From Calothrix sp. PCC 7716 (GTDB taxonomy: Bacteria; Cyanobacteriota; Cyanobacteriia; Cyanobacteriales; Nostocaceae): DNA of 64,000 nt. Of this stretch, positions 53,502 to 62,839 are shown in pieces. The stretch's first letter is position 1. Each line of letters begins with the position of its first letter. The position numbers were made by a program, and so were the translations under genes. The stretch spans positions 3,720,001 through 3,784,000 of the forward strand of contig NZ_AP025018.1 of assembly GCF_019977735.1 (NCBI RefSeq), read 5' to 3'. A model generated the notes under the pieces. It worked only from the letters and a program-made list of their open reading frames with translations, ran no database searches and was not told the DNA's origin.

Positions 53502-54786
53502 TACCAGATAGTGCGGGATAATTTTCGCTATCGTCAAAATTCGGCACCGGAGCTACAACTGTACTATAAGCAAAGTCATCATCACTACGTCCAAAGGCAA
53601 ACTGTAATGAGTTAATTAGAGTTTTGTTTGATAACGTTAGGAAAATTATAATGGCTAAAAAAGTTAAGGCGCCTGCAATACCAAACATATTATGATAACC
53701 GACTTGTTCGGCAATCGAACCTCCAAGCGGGCCAGCAATTGCAATACCCAAGTCAAACCCTACTACACATAAAGCAAAAATTCGTCCGCGCTCTTGGGGT
53801 AATGAACGGTCGGCTATAACTACATCCATTGTCGAAAGGAATGTACCACCTCCGGCGCCTTCAAGTATTGCCGACATAACAAATGACAAATCGTTGTTTG
53901 CTTGCCATAGTAGTAACATCGAGAGCGTATAAGCAATTAAACCAAGAGTTACAAATATACCCCTACCAATTCGGTCACTACCACCGCTAGTAAAAAACCG
54001 CGATACTAAACTGGATACCGCTGCAATTGTATAAAACAAACCACAATCGAAGTCAACATGTATAGATTTAATAAATAATGGAATAAAAGTATTTAACGTA
54101 CCTACCGCTAACCCAATTAGTAACATTGTTAGCGCTGGAACCCTCACCCTTGGGCTTTTGTAAATTTGCCAAATACTTTCGTCACTACTATCTTCACTCA
54201 CATCTTGCGATACAGGAAAGCTATGAAGTGGCAGTACAAATAAAAGCGAAAGTAAACCTAAAATAGCAGTAGTATTAAATAATAATGTATAACTTGCATT
54301 TTCTTGAATATAGGTACCAATTGCTGGGCCAAGTGCTAAACCAGTTGCCCCAGTCAAAGTCATATAGCCCAAAATCTCACCGCGATTTTCTACTGGAGCG
54401 ATATCGGAAACTAGTGCTGCGTATGCTGTAGTAAAAGCTGCAATACTAACTCCATGAAACGCGCGTAGTGCAATAAGTCCAGGTATTGATGTAAATACTT
54501 GATAACCCAATGGTGCAATAGCTGCAACCAAGGCGCCAATAATCAAAACAATTTTACGGCTACGTCGGTCTGCTAACTCTCCCAACTGAGGACGAAAAAT
54601 TAATAACCCAACAGCAAAGCTGCCCATGACAATGCCAACTTGCTGTTTAGAACCGCCTAAATCTTCTATATAAAGCGGTAACGTTGATAACAACGCTCCA
54701 ATACTCGACCAAAATAGTAAACCTGCTGCGAATAAAATCAGCATGTAATTACGTATCTTGCTATCCAAGCGTAGAAGTACTTCCAA
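53488..54786 (-). CDS. MFS transporter
   Basis: A 432-residue major-facilitator protein with about 12 membrane helices. The motif after helix 2, GELADRRSRKIVLIIG (about residues 69-84), is the MFS loop-2/3 signature, and GSDRIGRGIF is its echo in the second half. GATGLALGPAIGTYI resembles the helix-5 antiporter motif, suggesting drug or small-molecule efflux by proton exchange. The start is TTG at 54786, with an ATG at codon 15 as alternative. Its last codons lie in the 30-bp repeat, so the C-terminus may be altered. The substrate is unknown. Confidence 0.85.
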   Translation of the reverse strand: MEVLLRLDSKIRNYMLILFAAGLLFWSSIGALLSTLPLYIEDLGGSKQQVGIVMGSFAVGLLIFRPQLGELADRRSRKIVLIIGALVAAIAPLGYQVFTSIPGLIALRAFHGVSIAAFTTAYAALVSDIAPVENRGEILGYMTLTGATGLALGPAIGTYIQENASYTLLFNTTAILGLLSLLFVLPLHSFPVSQDVSEDSSDESIWQIYKSPRVRVPALTMLLIGLAVGTLNTFIPLFIKSIHVDFDCGLFYTIAAVSSLVSRFFTSGGSDRIGRGIFVTLGLIAYTLSMLLLWQANNDLSFVMSAILEGAGGGTFLSTMDVVIADRSLPQERGRIFALCVVGFDLGIAIAGPLGGSIAEQVGYHNMFGIAGALTFLAIIIFLTLSNKTLINSLQFAFGRSDDDFAYSTVVAPVPNFDDSENYPALSGITAE

Positions 54787-55318
54787 TTGTCTTATCCTAT
54801 CGATTTATATTACGTGTAACTGTGGAGATATATCCAAGCTTCCACACTTTTAATACCATTACCTTTGCATACTGATACAAACTCACGTTTCAGAAACGCT
54901 ACGCAATCTAGGCGCCTGTACAAGGTTTATATATTACATGTACTATAGATAATAGTATAGTGCGGTATTAGCCAAGTAAAAATACTTATGGCTTTACCCA
55001 GCAGCGATTTACGAATTTTAAACGATGCAATTAGTTATATAGTACGATTTTTCGCGTCTAAAAAGACTAATACTTTTTGTAGATTCTTCAAACTACTTCA
55101 ATCAAAGCATTTTATATAAAGTATAGCCACAAGGGCAGAAGACAAAATACAGAAGAATAAAGTAGACTATATAGCTATGTTTTCATGCAAGAGTTAATTT
55201 ACTTCTTAGAATCAAGAAGATTTTTTAGTATAAATAGTTACTTAGAAGCCCAAGGGGGCATTTTTTGCAAGAGAGGCTATAACAGGTAAAGTCTTATACG
55301 TATTTTACTGGTGCAGCC
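54787..55318. other. Intergenic region without a recognised feature
   Basis: 532 AT-rich bases between divergent genes. One GGCGCC is at 54911-54916. AATAGTATAGTG around 54950 could be a -10 region for either gene. No RNA gene or ORF stood out. Confidence 0.4.
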
Positions 55319-55801
55319 ATGTCCTTACGCAATGAACCTACCGATTGGCAATTAGGCGTACATGAAAGTTACATGCCTGTTTATTATAAAGGCGCCGTAG
55401 CTGGATTTTTCAAAAAAGAATATTCAGAAACGATAATCAAACAGTTAAACGAAGACGAATTATTGAAAAAAGCATTGACTACAGCTTGTACCGATTTAAT
55501 TAGGCAATCGGGTGGTGATGTTAGTCAAGTTAAAGAACTAATCAAAAAATATCTCAAAACCAGCGAGCTTCCAAAGTCAGGCACATTTGCAATTGCAGGT
55601 TTTCTACGTGAAAGACAGCAAGAATTAGACTTAGGCGACAAAGAATTTGCTAAATTTTGCGACACTTTTAAAGTTTCACCTGTCGAATTAAACAATATCT
55701 ACGCCGGTGACAAAATTGAAGACGCATTGATGGCGCCGCTCGCCCGCATTTTAGGAAAATCTAAAGACGAATTACTAAAAGTCAGAGACGGTCATTTGTA
55801 G
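55319..55801 (+). CDS. Conserved hypothetical protein with helical C-terminal region
   Basis: A 160-residue soluble protein. The first half (NEPTDWQLGVHESYMPVYYK, GAVAGFFKKEYSETIIKQLN) is not assignable. The second half reads FLRERQQELDLGDKEFAKFC and LNNIYAGDKIEDALMAPLAR with IARILGKS-like spacing, reminiscent of an HTH fold of the XRE type but too weak to call. It stands alone. A short GCACAGG/CCTGTGC hairpin at 55801-55823 just after the stop may help end transcription. Confidence 0.55.
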   Translation: MSLRNEPTDWQLGVHESYMPVYYKGAVAGFFKKEYSETIIKQLNEDELLKKALTTACTDLIRQSGGDVSQVKELIKKYLKTSELPKSGTFAIAGFLRERQQELDLGDKEFAKFCDTFKVSPVELNNIYAGDKIEDALMAPLARILGKSKDELLKVRDGHL

Positions 55802-55852
55802 CACAGGCCAAAGGCGCCTGTGCAGTGATAACTTATATTTCAACAAGCCGAA

Positions 55853-55919
55853 AGAAACCGGGCTTCTGTACGAAAAATCAACGCTTTACGCAACATGTTT
55901 GGCAAGAAGCCCGGTTTCT
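55853..55919. repeat. AGAAACC-type hairpin repeat with covarying arms
   Basis: AGAAACCGGGCTTCT (55853-55867) and AGAAGCCCGGTTTCT (55905-55919) are exact reverse complements, 37 bases apart. Compared with the other copies, both arms carry the matching change, so pairing is preserved. Confidence 0.85.
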
Positions 55920-56600
55920 AGACCTCGTGCAAGATGTCACAAGCCAAAAGGTCAACTCAACCAAGATTATAAGCAGTTTCTAGGTTTACGAGATGAGGAT
56001 ATTCAAAAAATATACGAACAATTACTTTCTCAAACAGGTTCTGTAATCAACAATCAACAACCTGCCACAAATAACCAACAACAACTTGAAGAAGATGACC
56101 TTAGTTCTGAAAAAGGAGTAAACTATGCAAAACTACGCGACTTACTTCAAGCAGGTAAATGGAAAGAAGCAGACTATGAAACCTACCTGGTAATGCTTCA
56201 TGCTGTGGGTAGAGAAGAAAATGACTGGATTAGAAATGAAGAATTGTTAAAATTCCCCAGCAAAGACCTTCGCACAATCAACACCCTTTGGGTCAAATAT
56301 AGCGATGGAAAATTTGGCTTCAGTGTTCAAAAAGAAATTTATTTGATTGTCGGTGCTGAAGCAGATGGCAAGTATTACGAAGAAGCATGGATAAAATTAG
56401 CAGAGAAAGTGGGCTGGAAGATAAATGATAGTTGGATTATTTGCGAGGAAGTTACTTATGGTAATTCAGCACCTATCGGACACCTCCCTTTTTGGAGTTC
56501 AAAGGTTGGAATTCGGGAAAGAGATTCAATGAGGGGAGTTTTTTGGGTTGGTGTCATGTTCTCTTCCCTGGTATCAAGACTTGTAAGAGTTAGCATTTAA
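55899..56600 (+). pseudogene. GUN4-domain protein, probably truncated and frameshifted
   Basis: The open frame (233 codons) begins only at TTG 55899 within a hairpin repeat, and its first 20 codons translate repeat DNA. YKQFLGLRDEDIQKIYEQLL is a linker usually found inside longer cyanobacterial signalling proteins, so an N-terminal domain seems lost. The GUN4 domain follows (NYAKLRDLLQAGKWKEADYE to GHLPFW), which in GUN4 binds porphyrins and stimulates Mg-chelatase. The end is off-frame: after T6 at 56539-56544 the neighbouring frame gives GWCHVLFPGIKTCKS and a stop, matching typical GUN4 ends. It is possibly still expressed; a start signal is lacking. Confidence 0.65.
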
Positions 56601-56770
56601 AGCTTTTAGAGGTATATGTATCCTATATAACTCTAGTCTAAAAACCTAATGTATAAATTGAATCTTCAACAGTTGAAAACATAGAGAGATTAAGAAAATA
56701 TTCTAAAAAAGCAGGTACAAAACTGTTGGTTTAGTGATACATATATCTAATCTTAAATAATTGATAATTT

Positions 56771-57646
56771 GTGAAGACCGACAGCATATTTTACCGCTTA
56801 TTTAGAGAGTTTCCAGGAATTTTCTTTGAACTCATTGGAGATGCATCTACTACTGCCAGTGCCTATAACTTCAAATCAATTGAAGTCAAGCAAACAGCAT
56901 TCCGTATCGATGGCGTTTTTATACCAAAAAGAGGTAAAGACAAACCAACTTATTTTATAGAGGTGCAGTTTCAACAAGATAAGGAAATCTACTCACGGCT
57001 GATTTCAGAAGTCTCTTTATACCTACGTCAGAACATCATTAAAAATGATTGGTATGGTGTAGTTATATACCCAAGGAAAAGTTTAGATGTAGCAGACACA
57101 AAGCATTTCCGTGAATTCTAAGGGCAGTGGGCGAGTGACTCGTATCTATCTTGAGGATTTGGGTGATGATGCTTCGTTACCGATTGGAATTGCTACTATT
57201 AAACTAATCGTCGAAAATAAAAGAAAAGCCAAGGCAAAAGCTAAGGAGTTAGTTGCAAGAACCAAGCAACAGGGTCTTACACAACCCCAACAGCTGCAAC
57301 TACTGAATTTAATTGGAACAATCTTACTGTATAAATTACCTAAGATAAACAGGAAGGAGTTAAGAGCTATGTTTGGAATAAGCGATTTGAAGAAAACAAC
57401 ATTCTACCAGGAAGTCAAAGAAGAGATACAAGAACAGCTTGAACAACAGATTGAACGAAAAATTGAAAAAAGAATCAAACAGAAAGTCAAGCAGGAAGTC
57501 AAGGAAGAAGTTAAGCAGGAAACTAAACTAGAATCTGTACCTGGCTTAAAGCTATGGGCTTAACTCCAGAACAAATAGCTCAAGCGCTTGATATAAATGT
57601 GGAACTGGTTAGACAGGTAGTACAGAATAACGACTCAGGCTCTTGA
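56771..57646 (+). pseudogene. Rpn-family/DUF2887 nuclease-like gene with two frameshifts
   Basis: The GTG at 56771 opens MKTDSIFYRLFREFPGIFFE, IDGVFIPKRGKDKPTYFIEV (the nuclease-fold Asp and Glu of Rpn proteins) and DVADTKHFREF, then TAA at 57119-57121. The neighbouring frame continues SGRVTRIYLEDLGDDASLPI and a long Lys/Glu coiled coil to 57563. A second shift near 57550 is needed to reach the usual end, MGLTPEQIAQALDINVELVR, stopping at 57646. Intact family members promote recombination or resemble transposases and are common, often multicopy, in cyanobacteria. With two shifts this copy is probably dead. Confidence 0.8.
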
Positions 57647-57703
57647 CAGGCGCCAACTCTCTCCTCTGTGTCTGTGTGGTAGAAATAAATATCAAAATTT
57701 TGT

Positions 57704-57729
57704 GGAGACGTTACATGTCACGTCTCTAC
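57704..57729. repeat. GAGACGTTACATGT-type dispersed palindrome
   Basis: GGAGACGTTACATGTCACGT and following CTCTACA form an imperfect palindrome related to the 28-bp family and closest to 63437-63460. Confidence 0.65.
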
Positions 57730-57812
57730 AATTGCATTAATTTTTGTTAAGATTGGACACGAAGCGTAAACGCGCGCACTTTCCCACTTATTCCCTACCT
57801 TGGAGACACTGG

Positions 57813-59507
57813 ATGCTACGACTCGAACATATCAGTAAAATTTACCCGACTGGTGAAGTCCTCAAGGATGTTAATTGGGAGGTCAAAGCCGGTGATAGGA
57901 TTGGCTTGGTTGGGGTTAACGGCGCCGGCAAGTCCACCCAGCTTAAGATTATCACAGGTGAAGTCGAGCCGACTTCGGGTGAAATTGTTCGTCCTTCGAG
58001 TTTACATATAGCTTACCTTAACCAAGAGTTTGAGGTAGATCCATCACACACAGTTAACGAAGAATTTTGGACTGTATTTAAGGAAGCAAACGAAGTACAG
58101 TTGGCGTTGGCACAAGTAACGCGCGAGATGGAAAGTGCCACACCCGAAGAACTCGATAAATTAATTAATAAATTAGATAAGTTACAGCGTCAGTTTGAAG
58201 CACTCGATGGTTATGGGTTGGATGCGCGCATAGGTAAGATTCTACCAGAAATGGGTTTTCAAATCGAAGATGGGGAGCGTTTGGTAAGCGCTTTCAGTGG
58301 TGGGTGGCAAATGCGAATGGGTTTAGGTAAGATTTTGCTGCAAGAACCTGATTTGTTACTGCTGGACGAACCTACAAACCACTTAGATTTGGAAACTATT
58401 GAGTGGTTAGAAGGTTATCTCAAGAAACTTACTACCCCGATGGTGATAGTATCGCATGACCGGGAGTTTCTTGACCGTTTGTGTACTCAAATAGTCGAAA
58501 CTGAACGTGGTGTTTCTTCTACATATTTAGGTAATTACTCTTCGTACCTGCAACAGAAAGCTGAAAATCAGTCAGCGCAGCTTAGTGCTTTTGAACGTCA
58601 GCAAAAAGAACTCGAAAAGCAACAAGCGTTTGTAGAAAAATTCCGTGCTAGTGCGACTCGTAGTACTCAAGCGAAAAGCCGAGAAAAGCTACTTGATAAA
58701 ATTGAACGTATTGAGGCGCCTACAAGTTCAGTACGTACTTTACACTTCCAGTTTCCTCCTGCACCTCGTAGCGGACGCGAAGTTGTAATTATTGATGAGT
58801 TGACACATACATATGACGATAAAATTCTGTTCTTAGGCGCCAGTTTAATAGTTGAGCGCGGTGATAGAATTGCCTTCGTAGCTCCCAATGGTGCAGGTAA
58901 GTCTACATTGCTACGTTTGATTATGGGAATGGAGGCGCCGAGTGAAGGTATTGTAAAACTAGGCGACCATAATGTTCTTCCTGGTTACTTTGAACAGAAC
59001 CAAGCAGAAGCACTTGATTTAAGTAAAAGTGTTATGGAAACTATCCATGACGAAGTGCCTACCTGGACAAACGAAGAAGTTCGGACTATTTTAGGACGCT
59101 TTTTGTTTAGTGGTGACACTGTATTTAAAAATGTCTCAGCATTAAGCGGTGGTGAAAAGGCACGTTTGGCATTAGCTAAGATGCTCCTACGTCCTGCGAA
59201 TTTATTAATTCTAGATGAGCCGACAAACCACTTAGACATTCCTGCCAAGGAAATGCTCGAAGATGCACTGCAAAATTATGATGGTAGCGTAATTGTTGTA
59301 TCGCACGACCGTTATTTTGTTTCGCAGATAGCAAATAAAATCGTCGAAATTCGCGATGGTGAATTTCGTGTTTATTTGGGTGATTACCATTACTATCTCA
59401 GCAAGCTTGAAGAAGAAAAAGAAGCCGCGCGTCTGGCTGATATCGAGAAAGAAAAAGCTGCTAAAAAAGCTGCTAAAAGCGCTAAGTCTACCGCAAAGAA
59501 AAAGTAG
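57813..59507 (+). CDS. ABC-F family ATP-binding protein
   Basis: The start is placed at ATG 57813 (MLRLEHISKIYPTGEVLKDV); the frame is open 23 codons further up. The 564-residue protein has two ABC domains without membrane segments: GVNGAGKST, FSGGWQMRMGLGK and LLLLDEPTNHLD in the first; APNGAGKST, LSGGEKARLALAK and LLILDEPTNHLD in the second. The linker ARSTQAKSREKLLDKIERIE matches the P-site tRNA interaction motif region. The C-terminus is Lys/Ala-rich. ABC-F proteins act on the ribosome at the E site in translation rescue or antibiotic protection; the subtype is not determined. Confidence 0.9.
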   Translation: MLRLEHISKIYPTGEVLKDVNWEVKAGDRIGLVGVNGAGKSTQLKIITGEVEPTSGEIVRPSSLHIAYLNQEFEVDPSHTVNEEFWTVFKEANEVQLALAQVTREMESATPEELDKLINKLDKLQRQFEALDGYGLDARIGKILPEMGFQIEDGERLVSAFSGGWQMRMGLGKILLQEPDLLLLDEPTNHLDLETIEWLEGYLKKLTTPMVIVSHDREFLDRLCTQIVETERGVSSTYLGNYSSYLQQKAENQSAQLSAFERQQKELEKQQAFVEKFRASATRSTQAKSREKLLDKIERIEAPTSSVRTLHFQFPPAPRSGREVVIIDELTHTYDDKILFLGASLIVERGDRIAFVAPNGAGKSTLLRLIMGMEAPSEGIVKLGDHNVLPGYFEQNQAEALDLSKSVMETIHDEVPTWTNEEVRTILGRFLFSGDTVFKNVSALSGGEKARLALAKMLLRPANLLILDEPTNHLDIPAKEMLEDALQNYDGSVIVVSHDRYFVSQIANKIVEIRDGEFRVYLGDYHYYLSKLEEEKEAARLADIEKEKAAKKAAKSAKSTAKKK

Positions 59508-60010
59508 GAATTGTTTGTCAAATCACAATATTGTGGGGTGGAATCATTTCTCTTGTGGGGTGGGCATCCTTGCCCGCCTTTGAGCATTTGTTAGGAACGG
59601 GCAGGATGCCCATTCCACAAGATATTATATTTCACAAGATATTATATTTCACAAGATATTTCACAAAATATATTAATGAGAATTTATTGCAGTTGCTACA
59701 AGTTAGCTAAACACTAATTTGAAATTACTAATTGGTTACAGGGATTTGTATTAGAAAATATGATTGAAGAATGTTGAGATAATTACATAACAGTTGGCGC
59801 CGATACAGTCAAGCAAGATATGAATAAATTGCATCTATCTGGTGACAGTATTGAAAGATTGTAAATATGTCTACAGGTGTTCAATAATTAAAAAATGTCT
59901 AAAAAAACAGATATTTGTAATAAGAGAAGCTAATAAGCAGAAATTCACTTGCGATGGCAGGTAGCAGTGGTATTATTCGGATATTACAAAAAGTAAAGGG
60001 CAGTTTTATT
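59508..60010. other. Intergenic region with a large palindromic mini-element
   Basis: The element at 59529-59669 fills the first third. The rest is AT-rich, without a gene, with one GGCGCC at 59798-59803. The reading frame of gpmI is open up to 59954 but lacks family similarity before 60011. Confidence 0.5.
59529..59669. repeat. Palindromic mini-element with expanded ends
   Basis: The core runs from CTTGTGGGGTGGGCATCC (59552) to GCAGGATGCCCATTCCACAA (to 59629), with hairpin GGGCATCCTTGCCC inside. TTGTGGGGTGG is repeated to the left (59531), and a 16-base unit of TCACAAGATATTATAT type is repeated to the right up to 59669, so both ends show tandem growth. Confidence 0.8.
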
Positions 60011-61609
60011 ATGACCAAGGCACCTGTTGCTCCCGTGGTGCTAGTCATTTTAGACGGATGGGGCTACTGCGAGGAGACGAAAGGAAATGCAATTGCACAG
60101 GCTAAGACTCCAGTCATGAATAGCCTATGGTCGGCATATCCGCACACGCTCATTCGCACGTCAGGAAAAGCCGTCGGTTTGCCAGAAGGTCAAATGGGTA
60201 ACTCAGAAGTTGGTCATTTGAATATTGGCGCTGGTCGAGTGGTACCGCAAGAGTTAGTACGCATTTCAGATGCGGTAGAAGACGGTTCCATTAATAAAAA
60301 TCCAGCGTTAATAAAGATTTGTCAGGAAGTCCTGAGTCGAAACGGCAAACTGCATATGGTCGGGCTTTGTTCTGAGGGAGGTGTACACTCCCACATTAGC
60401 CACCTGTTTGGACTACTTGACTTAGCTAAAGCACAAGGTATTTCTCAAGTTTGTATTCACGCTATCACTGATGGTCGTGATACTGCACCTAAAGAGAGTG
60501 TAGAAGCAGTAGGACTGATTCAAAATTACATAGACCGTATCGGCGTTGGTAAAATAGCGACAATTAGCGGTCGTTACTACGCAATGGACAGGGATCGTCG
60601 TTGGGATAGAGTTAAACTTGCCTACGATGTGATGACTATTGATGGTGAGGGTAATGGACTCTCGGCAATGGAAACTGTCAAGGCTTCTTATGCTGCCGAC
60701 ATAACCGACGAGTTTATTGTTCCCGTGCGGTTAGCATCTGGAGCAATTGAAGCTGGCGATGGTGTTATATTTTTTAACTTCCGCCCTGACCGCGCGCGGC
60801 AGCTAACTCAAGCTTTGGTGAGTCCTAATTTTAATAATTTTGAGAGACAGTTAATTGCGCCACTGTCTTTTGTTACTTTTACTCAATACGACCCTGAACT
60901 ACCTGTCAGTGTTGCATTTGAGCCACAAAATCTTAGTAACATTTTGGGGGAAGTAATATCAAACCGGGGTTTAAAACAGTTCCGCACTTCCGAAACTGAA
61001 AAATATGCCCATGTAACTTATTTCTTCAATGGTGGTTTAGAAGACCCCTACCCAGGTGAAGACCGCGAACTCGTATCGAGTCCAATGGTGGCAACTTATG
61101 ACCAGGCGCCTAAAATGTCTGCCGAAGCCCTCACCGATGTAGCGACTTCTGCGATAAGCAAGCAAATCTACTCACTAGTGGTAATAAATTATGCCAACCC
61201 AGATATGGTAGGGCATACAGGTCAAATTCCAGCCACAGTGCAAGCTATTGAAACAGTAGACCGTTGTGTGGGGCGCCTGCTAGAGGGTGTAATAAAAGCA
61301 GGTGGCACGGCAATTATTACAGCCGACCACGGCAACGCAGAATATATGTTAGACAATTTGGGTAATCCTTGGACTGCCCACACCACAAACCCAGTACCCC
61401 TTATATTAGTCGAAGGCGAAGGAGCAAAAATTCCTGGACACGGTACAGATGTTAACTTACGCTCAGATGGTAAGCTAGCGGACATTGCCCCAACAATTTT
61501 AGAAATTTTGCAAATTCCCCAACCAGTAGAAATGACTGGGAAATCCCTAGTAGTATCTGCTGACTACGAAGTGCGAAACAACCGCACACCTGCACAAGTA
61601 GGAATGTAG
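60011..61609 (+). CDS. gpmI: 2,3-bisphosphoglycerate-independent phosphoglycerate mutase
   Basis: The start is ATG 60011 (MTKAPVAPVVLVILDGWGYC). The 532-residue enzyme interconverts 3- and 2-phosphoglycerate in glycolysis using two Mn ions. The metal site Asp in LDGWGYCEE, the phosphoserine loop GQMGNSEVGHLNIGAGR, HAITDGRDTAP, RYYAMDRDRRWDR and the second metal cluster TADHGNAE are complete. Length is normal for the alkaline-phosphatase superfamily form. An Asp-rich start region and RBS-like AAAGGGCAG precede it. Confidence 0.96.
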   Translation: MTKAPVAPVVLVILDGWGYCEETKGNAIAQAKTPVMNSLWSAYPHTLIRTSGKAVGLPEGQMGNSEVGHLNIGAGRVVPQELVRISDAVEDGSINKNPALIKICQEVLSRNGKLHMVGLCSEGGVHSHISHLFGLLDLAKAQGISQVCIHAITDGRDTAPKESVEAVGLIQNYIDRIGVGKIATISGRYYAMDRDRRWDRVKLAYDVMTIDGEGNGLSAMETVKASYAADITDEFIVPVRLASGAIEAGDGVIFFNFRPDRARQLTQALVSPNFNNFERQLIAPLSFVTFTQYDPELPVSVAFEPQNLSNILGEVISNRGLKQFRTSETEKYAHVTYFFNGGLEDPYPGEDRELVSSPMVATYDQAPKMSAEALTDVATSAISKQIYSLVVINYANPDMVGHTGQIPATVQAIETVDRCVGRLLEGVIKAGGTAIITADHGNAEYMLDNLGNPWTAHTTNPVPLILVEGEGAKIPGHGTDVNLRSDGKLADIAPTILEILQIPQPVEMTGKSLVVSADYEVRNNRTPAQVGM

Positions 61610-61613
61610 AATA

Positions 61614-61641
61614 GTAGAGACGCGATTCATCGCGTCTATAC
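61614..61641. repeat. 28-bp dispersed palindrome, second copy
   Basis: GTAGAGACGCGATTCATCGC and following GTCTATAC differ from the perfect copy at 33705-33732 at two positions. It lies directly behind gpmI and 34 bases before secG. Confidence 0.8.
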
Positions 61642-61674
61642 AATTCATTAACCTATGGATAAGTAATTTTGGTC

Positions 61675-61908
61675 ATGACCGTCACTAATATTGTTCAAGG
61701 AATCTGGACTTTCTCTGCTGTTGGCTTAATTATTTTGGTGCTACTTCACAGTCCTAAAGGTGATGGTATTGGCGCCATTGGTGGACAAGCTCAATTATTT
61801 AGCAGTGCCAAAAGTGCTGAAAGTACTCTTAACCGAGTCACTTGGGCATTAACTGCTATATTTATGGGTTTGACAGTCGTGTTAAGCGCTGGTTGGTTGC
61901 CTAAATAA
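61675..61908 (+). CDS. secG: Preprotein translocase subunit SecG
   Basis: ATG at 61675 (an in-frame TTG lies two codons earlier). The 77-residue protein has two membrane helices (WTFSAVGLIILVLLHSP and TWALTAIFMGLTVVLSAGW) separated by KGDGIGAIGGQAQLFSSAKS, the conserved SecG loop. It is the small accessory subunit of the SecYEG channel; secY lies 24 kb upstream. A position after gpmI is common in cyanobacteria. Confidence 0.93.
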   Translation: MTVTNIVQGIWTFSAVGLIILVLLHSPKGDGIGAIGGQAQLFSSAKSAESTLNRVTWALTAIFMGLTVVLSAGWLPK

Positions 61909-61939
61909 TTAGTAAAGAATTATAAGGGAGGATAGGGCA

Positions 61940-62710
61940 ATGGGAACGGAACAAAAATACTATAACCGTAACCCTAAACCCAATATCCCAACCCGCATAT
62001 TTATATTTTTAGGAATATTATCAACCACTTGGCTGCTAGTTGTAATTAACTCGCAGTTTATTGTTGTTGGGCAAACACCTTCAACACTTACACATCCTTT
62101 ACCGTCAACACTCATGCGTTGGCAAGACGTGAAAAACAGCGGTGATTATTTTGATGCTGTGAAACCAACAGAAGTAGGATACTTAGTCTGGTCAAATTTT
62201 CCTGTTAAGGTTTACATCGAAACGCCAAAAAATCTTAATAAGAATCAAGCTAGTACATGGGTAAATGCTGTCTCATCAACAGTTCAAGAATGGAATACTT
62301 ATTTACCATTACAGATAGTTGAGCAATCAGAGTCAGCCGATATTACAATTTTAAGAAAGGCGCCTCCACTTCAAGGCAACCCACCGAAGTTGGGCGGGAC
62401 GGAAGCCGACACCGCCCACTTCTCACCACGCGCACGTTCTGCACAAACAACATATAATTTGTATACAAAAAATAATATTTTATACCATAGGTTTAGTATT
62501 TTATTGAGTCCGAGTCAAACGGGTGAATATCTTATTGCTGCGGCGCGGCACGAACTTGGACACGCATTAGGTATTTGGGGACATAGCCCATTACAAAGCG
62601 ACGCCTTATACTTTTCTCAAGTCCGTAACCCACCACTAATTTCAACAAGAGATGTAAACACCTTAAAAAAGGTATATGAACAACCAACTAAACTAGGTTG
62701 GCAAAAATAG
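61940..62710 (+). CDS. Membrane-anchored or secreted metzincin-like protease
   Basis: A 256-residue protein with an N-terminal hydrophobic segment (IFIFLGILSTTWLLVVINSQF, about 20-40) and a zinc protease domain. The zinc site HELGHALGIWGH (about residues 210-221) has the three His of the metzincin motif HExxHxxGxxH. Met-turn equivalent is unclear: SDALYFSQV follows. WVNAVSSTVQEWNTYLPLQI is the typical matrixin-like N-terminal strand-helix. It should cleave proteins outside the cytoplasm. GGAGGATAGGGCA is a good ribosome-binding site; it follows secG by 31 bases. Confidence 0.82.
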   Translation: MGTEQKYYNRNPKPNIPTRIFIFLGILSTTWLLVVINSQFIVVGQTPSTLTHPLPSTLMRWQDVKNSGDYFDAVKPTEVGYLVWSNFPVKVYIETPKNLNKNQASTWVNAVSSTVQEWNTYLPLQIVEQSESADITILRKAPPLQGNPPKLGGTEADTAHFSPRARSAQTTYNLYTKNNILYHRFSILLSPSQTGEYLIAAARHELGHALGIWGHSPLQSDALYFSQVRNPPLISTRDVNTLKKVYEQPTKLGWQK

Positions 62711-62716
62711 TTTATT

Positions 62717-62834
62717 CTTGTGGATAAACTTTTGTGGATAAACTCTTATGGAGAAACTCTTGTGGAGCGGGCATCCCTGCCCGCCTCCTTATATAGATAT
62801 GTAATAACGGGCAAGGATGCCCATTCCACAAGAT
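62717..62834. repeat. Palindromic mini-element with left end expanded
   Basis: Four left-end units, CTTGTGGATAAACT, TTTGTGGATAAACT, CTTATGGAGAAACT and CTTGTGGAGCGG, precede GGGCATCCCTGCCC. After about 30 bases comes GGGCAAGGATGCCC and TTCCACAAGAT. It lies between convergent genes. Confidence 0.8.
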
Positions 62835-62839
62835 AGTTA

